8,324 bases of DNA from contig JAVYYS010000027.1 in NCBI GenBank assembly GCA_038876335.1, forward strand, positions 1 through 8,324, written 5' to 3'. The stretch's first letter is position 1; every line of letters begins with the position of its first letter. Of this stretch, positions 1-5,718 are shown in pieces. Source of the stretch: JAKATY01 sp038876335 (GTDB lineage Archaea > Micrarchaeota > Micrarchaeia > Micrarchaeales > Micrarchaeaceae). Under the pieces are notes generated by a model. That model had not been told where the DNA came from. It did not search any database and saw only the letters and a program-made list of their open reading frames with translations. The position numbers were made by a program, and so were the translations under genes.

Positions 1-592
1 CAGGCCTGAATACGCTTGGATCCATGCCTAGGAGCCTTATGTCTTCGTCCGGTATCTTCGTCAGCCAGTCCCTGAGCTCGTCGGGCTTTATCCTTTCGCC
101 CTCTAGGTAAAATATCGTAGGCCTTTCGAACTTGACTTTCCTTTTCTTCGCCCCGCAGTGCGGGCACTTGCTTGAGAACTTAAGCTTCTTCTGCCCATTG
201 CCTAAGAAAAGCTGTTCAGAGCCATCTGCAAGATCTGCTAGCTCAAGTTTTTTCTTCCCAATGTCTTCGTCACTCATAAGGAGCCTATGGCATTTGTCAC
301 AAGTCGACTGAAGCATAAAATAGATTACCTTGGCAAATTCTGGATGTATAACAGGCCTTACCAGCTCTATATGCCCGAAATGGCCTGGGCAGGTCTTTGC
401 CGTGCCTCCGCATGTCTTGCATCTAAAGCCCGGATCTACAACGCCTAGCCTCTGGTCTATCACGCCTCCATCTATAGGATAGCCATCTTCGTTGTATGTA
501 TCTGGCACAATCAGCTTAGCTACGCTGATCTTCCTTATGAGCTCTGGGCTCATTATCATGAATTGTATGCTTTCTATAGACTCTGCCTGCAT
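1..592 (-). CDS. rpoA1: RNA polymerase subunit A' (Rpo1N), N-terminal part, cut by the window edge
   Basis: This is the first 197 residues of the large catalytic subunit of archaeal RNA polymerase, homologous to the N-terminal part of bacterial beta' and Rpb1. Translating the minus strand from ATG at 592 gives the clamp-region zinc site C58-x2-C61-x6-C68-x2-H71 inside a typical CPGHFGHIEL context. A second zinc set follows (C98, C101, C143, C146), and the fragment ends near the conserved LLGMDPSVFRP. The active-site part of the protein lies outside the window. The start is firm: ATG comes 2 nt after the rpoB1 stop (TGAGCATG), so translation is almost certainly coupled. The family and gene order make the assignment secure; only its completeness beyond base 1 is unknown. 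Confidence 0.96.
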   Translation of the reverse strand, partial: MQAESIESIQFMIMSPELIRKISVAKLIVPDTYNEDGYPIDGGVIDQRLGVVDPGFRCKTCGGTAKTCPGHFGHIELVRPVIHPEFAKVIYFMLQSTCDKCHRLLMSDEDIGKKKLELADLADGSEQLFLGNGQKKLKFSSKCPHCGAKKRKVKFERPTIFYLEGERIKPDELRDWLTKIPDEDIRLLGMDPSVFRP

Positions 593-594
593 GC

Positions 595-2421
595 TCACTC
601 ACTCTTCAATTTTACGTTCGTCCGTATGTGCAGCGAATTAATCTCGTAAAGAAGCAACTTGAAAGCATTGCTTATCTCAACCTTTTCAAGGTTGTTACCT
701 CCGCACATCGGGCAGACTGGCACGTTTTTTATGTAATTGAAGTAACCTATGTCTCCGCAGTCTTTGCACATCCAGATTGTAGTCTTGTCACTTTGTTCTA
801 GCATCCTCTCCTTTATAAGGAGGCTTGCGCCATGACCAACAAGCGCATCTCTCTCCATCTCACCGAATCTCATGCCCCCTCCCCTTGCCTTGCCCTCCGT
901 GGGTTGACGGGTTAGTATCTGGACGGGCCCTCTGCTCCTGACTTGGAGGTGGTTTATGGTCATGTGATAAAGCCTGTTGTAGTATACCACGCCCATGAAC
1001 AGCTTAGATTCGAATGCTTTGCCTGTTCTGCCATCATAAAGAGTCTCATCGCCGAACTTGTCGAAGCCGTATCCCTCAAGCGTTCTGCCGAAATCTTCCA
1101 TCGCCTCTACTCCATTAACTGAGAAGGTAGTGCCATCAAGATGCCTGCCTGAAAGAGATGCTGCCTTAACGCCTAGCATCTCCAGCATGTGCCCAACAGT
1201 CATTCTGCTTGGAAGGCTGTGCGGATTGAGCAGGAGGTCTGGCACTATCCCTTCGCGCGTGAATGGCATATCCTCCTGGTTAACGATAAGCGCCACAACG
1301 CCCTTCTGTCCATGCCTGCTCGCAAACTTGTCCCCGAGCTCCGGCACAGTTATGGTCCTTACCCTCACCTTTACTATCTTAGTGGCACCAGAAGTTTCGG
1401 TAAGAAGCACATTGTCCACAACGCCTTCCTCCCCCATCCTTAGAGTGGTGGAGTTGTCCATGCTTTTCTCTTCGCTTATGCCGAATGTTGTCTGCTCCTC
1501 AAGGAACCTCGGGGGCGAAGTCTTGCCTATAAGCACGTCGCCTTCGTGAACCTCTGTCTCTTTCTCTATCAATCCATCCTCGCTTAGCTTTGCATAGGCG
1601 TGCTCGCCAAGGTAACCTTCTGTGGAAGGTGGGGGTATCCTTATTTTGTCTTTCTGGCCGCCCGGGTATCTCCTCTCCTCGTCGGAGTAAGTCCTGAAGA
1701 AGACGCTGCGCCCAAGACCACGGTCCACAGCTGCCTTGTTAAGCACAACCGCATCCTTCATGTTGTATCCATAATAAGTAGAAAGTGCAACTACGAAGTT
1801 TTGGCCGGATGAATGCTTTTCTAGGCCGAGAGTTCTAAACGCTGCACTTGTAAGTATTGGTGCTTGCGGATAAAAAAGAAGGTACGACCTTGCATCATAC
1901 CTATTGTTGAAGTTGAAAGCGTAAACACCCTGGCTCTGCTTCATGAAATTGGAGCTGATTGCGTGCCTTCCCATCTGATTGTGGTCTGTATAAACATTAA
2001 GGTTTACTGTAAGACCAAGCATATAGGCTGGGTCGATTACAACATGGGTAGTTTCTGGAGTTATGGAGTCTTCGCTCGCAGCGATAAGAGCGTCCTCTTC
2101 CTCTTCTGCATCCAGGTACTCTACAATTCCGCGCCTAACCAGGTAATTGAAGTCTATCTCCTTGTTCGCAAGCTTCTGCCTTAGCTCTGGGGTTAGTTTA
2201 CTCACACCATTTTCAACTATAATGTATGGGGCGCGAACCCTGCCCTTGTCGGTATTGATATGCACTTCATCAAGCTTCTTTACATAGGAGACGTTTACCT
2301 CTCCGGAGATGAGCCCCTGCCGCCTGTTTTTCCTTATTTCAGCGACAAACGCCTTGCCGTCGGCTACCCGCGTCAGCTCCTTGCCATTCAGATATACCCT
2401 GCATCTGTTATCAGTGCTCAA
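595..2421 (-). CDS. rpoB1: RNA polymerase subunit B' (C-terminal half of split B)
   Basis: The 608-residue product is the catalytic half of the split archaeal second-largest subunit, matching bacterial beta and Rpb2. It contains the hybrid-binding and wall core with GYNMKDA at 218-224, GDKFASRHGQKG at 363-374 and the DMPFTREGIVPDLLLNPH stretch from 384. TRQPTEGKARGGGMRFGEMERD spans 504-525, and a C-terminal zinc ribbon uses C552, C555, C570 and C573. The length is normal for B' in split lineages. The start must be TTG at 2421: an in-frame TAA, the rpoB2 stop, lies four codons upstream, with no ATG or GTG in between and no clear Shine-Dalgarno. Reinitiation after rpoB2 is therefore likely. Residue 222 is Lys where bacterial, archaeal and eukaryotic relatives known to me have Glu. 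It ends 2 nt before rpoA1. Confidence 0.96.
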   Translation of the reverse strand: MSTDNRCRVYLNGKELTRVADGKAFVAEIRKNRRQGLISGEVNVSYVKKLDEVHINTDKGRVRAPYIIVENGVSKLTPELRQKLANKEIDFNYLVRRGIVEYLDAEEEEDALIAASEDSITPETTHVVIDPAYMLGLTVNLNVYTDHNQMGRHAISSNFMKQSQGVYAFNFNNRYDARSYLLFYPQAPILTSAAFRTLGLEKHSSGQNFVVALSTYYGYNMKDAVVLNKAAVDRGLGRSVFFRTYSDEERRYPGGQKDKIRIPPPSTEGYLGEHAYAKLSEDGLIEKETEVHEGDVLIGKTSPPRFLEEQTTFGISEEKSMDNSTTLRMGEEGVVDNVLLTETSGATKIVKVRVRTITVPELGDKFASRHGQKGVVALIVNQEDMPFTREGIVPDLLLNPHSLPSRMTVGHMLEMLGVKAASLSGRHLDGTTFSVNGVEAMEDFGRTLEGYGFDKFGDETLYDGRTGKAFESKLFMGVVYYNRLYHMTINHLQVRSRGPVQILTRQPTEGKARGGGMRFGEMERDALVGHGASLLIKERMLEQSDKTTIWMCKDCGDIGYFNYIKNVPVCPMCGGNNLEKVEISNAFKLLLYEINSLHIRTNVKLKSE

Positions 2422-2430
2422 GAAAACACT

Positions 2431-3891
2431 TTATAAAAGCTTGAGTTCCTTAAGTTTGCCCTTCAGCTGCTCTTCATCAGCCCCAAATGAAACCCGCGCG
2501 GTAATGGCAAGATACCTCGTAAGGCCGACCTCCCCGCCCTCAGGCGTTTCACTAGGGCAGATCTTACCCACATGCGTGCCATGAATATCTCTCGCCTTGA
2601 AGTGTGCATGTTTCTTCGCAAGAGGAGACTTTATCCTGCGGAGATGCGCAAGCGTGCTAACCATGTTAAGCCTGTCCAGGACCTGCGAAACACCTGTATA
2701 TCCACCAGGCCATGCGCCGGTGCCCATCGAATACAGCAGCTTTTCCGTTAGGGTGTCGGGGTTTATGCTTGTGCGGACAGAGAGCTTCCTTCCCCTCGCG
2801 ATGGTCCTCTCTACATGGTACTTTATGTCCTGTACAAAGGACTTGAAAGACTCATTAAAAAGGTCCTCAAGCAGGTCGCCCGCGAACCTCACGCGCTTAT
2901 TCGCATAATGGTCCTTGTCGTCCTGCTTTATGTATTTGTAGGCTATAAGGGAGTTCCTTTCGGCCATCCTGAGCAGGTAGTACGCCTTGGCCCTTCTTGC
3001 TTTCTCGTCTATGCCAAGATGCGGAAGAAGATACGTATCGATCTGCATTTCAGCGCGCTTCTCCTGGTAGCTTTTTGACTGGCTAGGCACTGAAATCCTG
3101 CCTACCTCGCCCAGTGCGTCGCTTTGGCTCATGTCCTTAGCTTTGCTCATCTCTATGTTAAGCACGAGATCATTTTTGACATCTGCATTTGTGGTGCTGT
3201 CGAGAATCTCATTCATAGTCAGACCCAGCGCACGCAATACCAACACCAGATCTATGCCCTTTGTTACCTTAGGAAACGAGATGGTAAACATCCCGTACGC
3301 ATCCCTCTCTACGCTGCACCTGCTCTTGAAGTTTAGCGTAGTGGAGAATATCTTCGAGACGACGTTCCTCCCGCTTTTAGAACTCATTACGCGGTTTGGG
3401 GCAAGATCCTCTATACCTATAAGCACGCGCTCAGTGCCCCTTATTATGAAATAGCCTCCAGGATCATCAGGATCCTCCCCACTCCTTATAAGCTGTTCCC
3501 TGCTCATATTTTTAAGATAGCAGAGGTCACTCTTTACCATTACGGGCAATTCTCCTATGAATATCTCACCTGTGCTGTCCCGCTTCTCTATACCGCTGAT
3601 CATCGGAGTGTATGTTATATACATGCCTGATGAATAAGTCAGGTTCCTCGATATAGCCTCGTTGGGCGTTATGCTTCTTGTGGAGCTGTCAACCTCTATT
3701 ACTTTTGGCATCTCAAGCCGTATGCCACTCAGCTTTATCGCAAAATCAGACACGTCTGGCTCTATCACGCTGTGGTTCTCTATAATCTTTGGAAGCGTTA
3801 TGCTCGTAAACCTATTATAGCTCTCAAGCTGGTGCTGCACTACGGAATTAGAGTTAAGATAGGATTCAAGCAGTTCATGGCTGGTGCTCAT
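2431..3891 (-). CDS. rpoB2: RNA polymerase subunit B'' (N-terminal half of split B)
   Basis: The 486-residue product supplies the protrusion, lobe and fork part of the second-largest RNA polymerase subunit and assembles with B'. Landmarks are VVQHQLESYNRF near the N terminus (17-28) and GGYFIIRGTERVLI at 145-158. DDKDHYANKRVR lies at 324-335, the fork-region GTGAWPGGYTGVSQVLDRLN at 390-409, and HVGKICPSETPEG near 440-452. The length is usual for split-B archaea. ATG at 3891 is preceded by an AGGTAAG motif and lies 25 bp from the centre of a TATA box, so this gene may also be made from a leaderless transcript as well as from rpoH read-through. The TAA stop is 9 nt upstream of the rpoB1 TTG and in the same reading frame. 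Confidence 0.96.
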   Translation of the reverse strand: MSTSHELLESYLNSNSVVQHQLESYNRFTSITLPKIIENHSVIEPDVSDFAIKLSGIRLEMPKVIEVDSSTRSITPNEAISRNLTYSSGMYITYTPMISGIEKRDSTGEIFIGELPVMVKSDLCYLKNMSREQLIRSGEDPDDPGGYFIIRGTERVLIGIEDLAPNRVMSSKSGRNVVSKIFSTTLNFKSRCSVERDAYGMFTISFPKVTKGIDLVLVLRALGLTMNEILDSTTNADVKNDLVLNIEMSKAKDMSQSDALGEVGRISVPSQSKSYQEKRAEMQIDTYLLPHLGIDEKARRAKAYYLLRMAERNSLIAYKYIKQDDKDHYANKRVRFAGDLLEDLFNESFKSFVQDIKYHVERTIARGRKLSVRTSINPDTLTEKLLYSMGTGAWPGGYTGVSQVLDRLNMVSTLAHLRRIKSPLAKKHAHFKARDIHGTHVGKICPSETPEGGEVGLTRYLAITARVSFGADEEQLKGKLKELKLL

Positions 3892-3894
3892 GCA

Positions 3895-3921
3895 CTTACC
3901 TGAGAAATGAATTATATATTA
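3895..3921 (-). promoter_or_regulatory. Internal promoter for rpoB2: TATA box on the rpoH stop, plus AGGTAAG
   Basis: On the minus strand the end of rpoH reads GATAATATATAATTC. The TATA-like core is centred near 3916, overlaps the stop codon and lies 25 bp from the rpoB2 ATG, the usual TATA-to-start distance in archaea. Between them lies TTTCTCAGGTAAG (3907-3895). The spacing predicts a transcript starting at or within a few bases of the ATG. AGGTAAG could instead serve as a weak ribosome-binding site for read-through mRNA. No transcript data are available here. Confidence 0.45.
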
Positions 3922-4139
3922 TCCACTACCACGCGGTAGTAGATGTACTTTCCAGTCGGGTCGTCCCTATAGATTGCTACTAGTTGCCCTGGCTTGGGGT
4001 TTAATTTTGCAATTTGCGGATCAGATTTTAATATACGCGGAAACTTCTCTAAGGGCGTTTCGAGCTTTTTAATTACCTCCTCTGCTTTCTTGTCGTCAAG
4101 CAACTCATGCTTGACTATAATGTCAAAATCATAATCCAA
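3912..4139 (-). CDS. rpoH: RNA polymerase subunit H (Rpo5), TTG start
   Basis: The 75-residue protein is the small H subunit, equivalent to the C-terminal domain of eukaryotic Rpb5. It sits on the jaw side of the enzyme next to A'. The family pattern is clear: a VKHELLDDKKAEEVIKKL start (family members have HELVP-type sequence here), FPRILKSDPQIAKL in the middle, a KPGQLVAIYRDDPTG segment and a YYRVVVDNI end. The start is TTG at 4139, preceded by GGTGA four bases upstream. The nearest ATG is out of frame, and an in-frame TAG lies farther upstream with only non-ATG codons between. It is the first gene of the polymerase operon. The last codons (GAT AAT ATA TAA) double as a TATA box in front of rpoB2. 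Confidence 0.94.
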   Translation of the reverse strand: MDYDFDIIVKHELLDDKKAEEVIKKLETPLEKFPRILKSDPQIAKLNPKPGQLVAIYRDDPTGKYIYYRVVVDNI

Positions 4140-4200
4140 CAGCTCACCAAAAGATATAACTAGAGAGTCGCGTACCTAGAGCAGCGGGCCAAGTCTTTAT

Positions 4201-4228
4201 TTTCTTACCTAAGAAACAAATAAATACC
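4201..4228 (-). promoter_or_regulatory. Probable promoter of the rpoH-rpoB2-rpoB1-rpoA1 operon with a 16-bp palindrome
   Basis: Read on the minus strand, a TATA-like GGTATTTATTTG (4228-4217) is followed 7 bp later by TTAGGTAAGAAA. The plus-strand stretch 4201-4216 is a perfect inverted repeat, TTTCTTA-CC-TAAGAAA. A start about 25 bp from the TATA centre would fall near 4197, giving a leader of roughly 58 nt before the rpoH TTG. The palindrome sits between TATA and the predicted start, where a repressor or a proximal promoter element would act. The same 12 bases recur at 8155-8166 beside another TATA box. Confidence 0.45.
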
Positions 4229-4311
4229 TTATGAAAACTAGCATTTACTGGCAAACAAGAATAATGCGCACATAAGCCTGTGCACCACAATAGCGCGTTG
4301 AATGGAAATTA

Positions 4312-5028
4312 TCAGCGGCTGCGACCTTTCTTCTGTTGCTGCGACTCCATTATCTTCATGATATATTGGAATTCTTTGGCGAAAGCGCGCGAAGAATCGA
4401 ACAACATTGCCACCCCAACTATTCCAAAGATAGTTATGAGCGACACCATGGATATAAACAGGCTGAACGTTGCTGAAGCGTTTACTTTAGACAGCAGATA
4501 GGGTTGCGGGCTAAGCAAGGAGTGAAGCTCTAGCAACCCAATTATGAAGATGATCCAAAGTGCTAGCGCACCGAATGCGATTTCGTTATATCGGTGGCGG
4601 AATATCACCGCGACTGAGATATAAAATATCCAAAGTATCCCACCAAAGCTAAATAGAAATATCAGAGGTTCTATGTAGCTATTGAAAAACAGCACCGGAA
4701 TGAAGAAAGCTATAGTCCCAACAGTTATTGTAAATAACCAGAGGGCGGTGTGCCTGCTGTGCTCTCTGTGCTCTACCTCGCTCATATAACGCACTGTTGA
4801 GATGTGGGCATGAATGAAACTGGATACGAGTACCAGCACTGTCACAGCAATGAGCAGTATCCAAAACGCAAAAGAGGCGGCGTAGTTTGTATATAAAAAT
4901 TCTGAAGTCATTGCTGAGAAGGCAATGCCTATAGAGAGCGCGATAGAAAAAGTAAGCATCGACACCCCTATTGACCTGCGGTAGGAGAACACCCAGTATC
5001 TTTTTATATGCTCCCTCACATATTTCAT
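4312..5028 (-). CDS. Six-helix membrane protein of unknown function
   Basis: I do not recognise this 238-residue protein. It has six strongly hydrophobic segments at about 20-40, 49-72, 94-116, 119-143, 149-170 and 184-210. A basic N terminus (K2, R5, K9, R10, R17, R18) and a basic C terminus (KKGRSR) suggest that both ends face the cytoplasm. That topology places the loop at 73-93 inside the cell. This loop carries five His (73, 75, 87, 90, 93) and three Glu (84, 86, 89), so metal or proton binding is conceivable but unproven. ATG at 5028 is the only good start and follows a GGTACTCTT leader; no strong Shine-Dalgarno is present. The gene has its own TATA box and a dyad at the predicted start site. 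It lies upstream of the polymerase operon on the same strand, separated from rpoH by 172 nt, so it is probably a separate unit. A competing ORF in another frame of the same strand (4679-5089) lacks this membrane pattern and is judged a shadow. Confidence 0.8.
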   Translation of the reverse strand: MKYVREHIKRYWVFSYRRSIGVSMLTFSIALSIGIAFSAMTSEFLYTNYAASFAFWILLIAVTVLVLVSSFIHAHISTVRYMSEVEHREHSRHTALWLFTITVGTIAFFIPVLFFNSYIEPLIFLFSFGGILWIFYISVAVIFRHRYNEIAFGALALWIIFIIGLLELHSLLSPQPYLLSKVNASATFSLFISMVSLITIFGIVGVAMLFDSSRAFAKEFQYIMKIMESQQQKKGRSR

Positions 5029-5041
5029 AAGAGTACCGTGC

Positions 5042-5074
5042 GGCAGGCATGCGTAGAACGCATGCTACACTGCC
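5042..5074. repeat. Two-tier inverted repeat at the predicted start site of the membrane-protein gene
   Basis: The arms GCATGCGT (5047-5054) and ACGCATGC (5058-5065) are perfect complements around AGA. An outer pair GGCAG (5042-5046) and CTGCC (5070-5074) adds 5 bp, with four unpaired bases on one side only. The dyad lies between the TATA box and the ATG, so it could be an operator covering the start site or a hairpin at the mRNA 5' end. No stop-coupled T-run makes it look like a terminator of a plus-strand gene. Confidence 0.55.
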
Positions 5075-5087
5075 TATATTATTTTTC
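5071..5087 (-). promoter_or_regulatory. TATA box for the membrane-protein gene
   Basis: The minus strand reads GAAAAATAATATAGGCA, a TATA-like core centred near 5079, 51 bp upstream of the ATG at 5028. The predicted start near 5054 falls in the middle of the inverted repeat at 5047-5065. The divergent tRNA-Leu promoter begins about 10 bp away, so the two units share one short control region. Confidence 0.4.
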
Positions 5088-5091
5088 ATTC

Positions 5092-5104
5092 GGTATTAAA
5101 AAAC
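5092..5104 (+). promoter_or_regulatory. TATA box of tRNA-Leu
   Basis: GGTATTAAAAAAC is an AT-rich TATA-like element centred near 5098. It predicts a start near 5123 and a leader of about 17 nt before the tRNA at 5141. The tRNA-Ser gene across the spacer has almost the same geometry, which supports both calls. Confidence 0.4.
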
Positions 5105-5140
5105 TTTCTCTCCAATCCTTCAAAATGCAAAAGGCATAAT

Positions 5141-5226
5141 GCAGGGATAGCAAAGTATGGACAAATGCGGCGGGTTCAGGGCCCGCTCCCTTAGCGGGTT
5201 CGGGAGTTCAAATCTCCCTCCCTGCA
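5141..5226 (+). tRNA. tRNA-Leu (anticodon CAG)
   Basis: This is an 86-nt type II tRNA that reads CUG codons. The acceptor strands GCAGGGA (5141-5147) and TCCCTGC (5219-5225) pair fully. The anticodon arm is GCGGG-TTCAGGG-CCCGC (5170-5186) with CAG at 5177-5179. A long variable arm follows with a CCC/GGG stem. The T arm is GGGAG-TTCAAAT-CTCCC (5202-5218). The discriminator is A at 5226, as expected for Leu. CCA is not encoded, since ACACA follows. No intron is present, unlike the other two tRNAs of the window. Confidence 0.95.
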
Positions 5227-5241
5227 CACATACGAATTTGC

Positions 5242-5294
5242 AGCAGGCGAAAATGGGCGATCCGCTTTCCTCTATCTCTGCTATTATTATTTTT
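5242..5294 (+). terminator. Possible terminator of tRNA-Leu
   Basis: A weak stem AGCAG (5242-5246) with CTGCT (5278-5282), enclosing an inner GCG/CGC pairing, is followed by ATTATTATTTTT (5283-5294). Archaeal termination mainly needs the T-run, so the T-rich tail is the stronger evidence. It lies about 60 nt beyond the tRNA end, just before the convergent tRNA-Ser unit. Confidence 0.4.
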
Positions 5295-5312
5295 GCATAG
5301 AACTACTTGCCC

Positions 5313-5318
5313 AAAAAA
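5313..5318 (-). terminator. Oligo-T terminator of tRNA-Ser
   Basis: Six A residues on plus give TTTTTT on the transcribed minus strand, 6 nt after the 3' end of tRNA-Ser at 5325. A T-run right after a tRNA is the usual archaeal stop signal. Confidence 0.55.
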
Positions 5319-5324
5319 GTGAAA

Positions 5325-5420
5325 CGCCGGGATTGGGATTTGAACCCAAAATTCCCAGAGGGAACCAGATCTCGAGTTTCGCCAAATTTCTGGCGCGTTA
5401 CCAGTTTCCGCCATCCCGGC
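5325..5420 (-). tRNA. tRNA-Ser (anticodon CGA) with a 12-nt intron
   Basis: This is a type II tRNA of 96 nt as a gene and 84 nt after splicing; it reads UCG codons. The acceptor strands GCCGGGA (5420-5414) and TCCCGGC (5332-5326) pair fully, and the discriminator is G at 5325, fitting Ser and excluding Leu. The D arm is GCG/CGC with a GG in the loop. The variable stem is TTCCC/GGGAA, and the T arm is TTGGG-TTCAAAT-CCCAA. The anticodon region as encoded has a 19-nt loop between CCAGA and TCTGG. Removing 12 nt gives CCAGA-CTCGAGA-TCTGG, a standard Ser loop with CGA at 5374-5372. CCA is not encoded. Confidence 0.92.
5378..5389 (-). other. 12-nt non-canonical tRNA intron at position 30/31
   Basis: Only removal of 12 nt restores a 7-nt anticodon loop and a 5-bp stem. 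With the cut after G30, the last exon bases CGCC pair with GGCG near the intron end, forming the 4-bp central helix of a bulge-helix-bulge. The bulges are AG^A and AA^A, cut after the second base as the archaeal splicing endonuclease does. The outer helix is weak, so this is a relaxed motif. A one-base shift (5377-5388 or 5378-5389) gives the same mature tRNA. The intron lies in the anticodon stem, not at the usual 37/38. Confidence 0.8.
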
Positions 5421-5455
5421 AAACCAACAAAAACATAATGCGAAAGGCACACAAA

Positions 5456-5467
5456 ATCTTTTATAGT
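5456..5467 (-). promoter_or_regulatory. TATA box of tRNA-Ser
   Basis: The minus strand reads ACTATAAAAGAT, centred near 5462. The predicted start near 5437 leaves a leader of about 17 nt before the tRNA at 5420, matching the layout at tRNA-Leu. Confidence 0.55.
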
Positions 5468-5676
5468 TGTGCATCTCTTAGCTACTCATTGCACAGAGAG
5501 ATTTTGGCCTATGCCAATCATAATTTTGCGAATAGGTTTTATAAATGGTGCTGTAAGGATGCTGTAAGTTGGTTTGCAGAATAAGTATGCGACAAAGAAT
5601 TAGAATAAAGATATAAAATGAAGGTACAAAAGGCAGGATTAAGGTAGATAGGTCGTAATAATAGATAAATAGAAAT

Positions 5677-5692
5677 AGGTAAGCATATAAAC
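5677..5692 (+). promoter_or_regulatory. Likely promoter of the glycosyltransferase-DUF424 pair
   Basis: AGGTAAG is directly followed by CATATAAAC. The TATA core is centred near 5688, which predicts a start near 5713, a few bases before the ATG at 5719. Competing TATA-like runs at 5537-5546 and 5702-5709 are possible; the latter would start transcription after the ATG and favour a GTG start at 5746. Confidence 0.4.
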
Positions 5693-5718
5693 AGATAAAC
5701 ACTATAAAAGCTGGTTGA

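Larger units (their letters stand above)
5421..5718. other. AT-rich divergent spacer between tRNA-Ser and the glycosyltransferase
   Basis: I see no credible gene in these 298 nt. The spacer holds the tRNA-Ser TATA box and several plus-strand TATA-like elements (5537-5546, 5612-5618, 5684-5692, 5702-5709). It also holds a TTGGC-CTAT-GCCAA dyad (5504-5517). The part from 5590 on is purine-rich, with repeated AGATA and ATAGGT words and no clean period. A 74-codon minus-strand ORF here is a low-complexity run of hydrophobic, Tyr-rich codons and looks like a by-product of AT-rich DNA. Confidence 0.6.

Noticed and set aside
2430..2438. TATA-like TTTATAAAG at the rpoB2 stop as a promoter for rpoB1
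   Set aside because: A start 25 bp downstream would fall inside the rpoB1 coding region, past its only usable start codon.
1058..3454. Plus-strand ORFs of up to 163 codons across rpoB1 and rpoB2
   Set aside because: They lie opposite highly conserved polymerase genes and show no domain-like sequence; they are antisense shadows.
4679..5089. 136-codon minus-strand ORF overlapping the membrane protein in another frame
   Set aside because: Its translation is Cys- and Tyr-rich with no coherent pattern, while the overlapping frame gives six clean membrane helices.
5325..5420. Calling the minus-strand tRNA a Leu tRNA without intron
   Set aside because: The discriminator base is G, and the 19-nt loop cannot form a normal anticodon arm; removal of 12 nt gives a standard Ser(CGA) arm.
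5208..5584. ORFs running through the two convergent tRNA genes
   Set aside because: They overlap well-folded tRNAs on either strand and have no protein-family features.
5590..5700. Purine-rich AGATA/ATAGGT words as a tandem or CRISPR-like repeat
   Set aside because: The words are short and irregularly spaced, with no constant repeat-spacer unit.
5478..5702. 74-codon minus-strand hydrophobic ORF in the divergent spacer
   Set aside because: It arises from AT-rich, purine-rich DNA, is low in complexity and overlaps the likely glycosyltransferase promoter.
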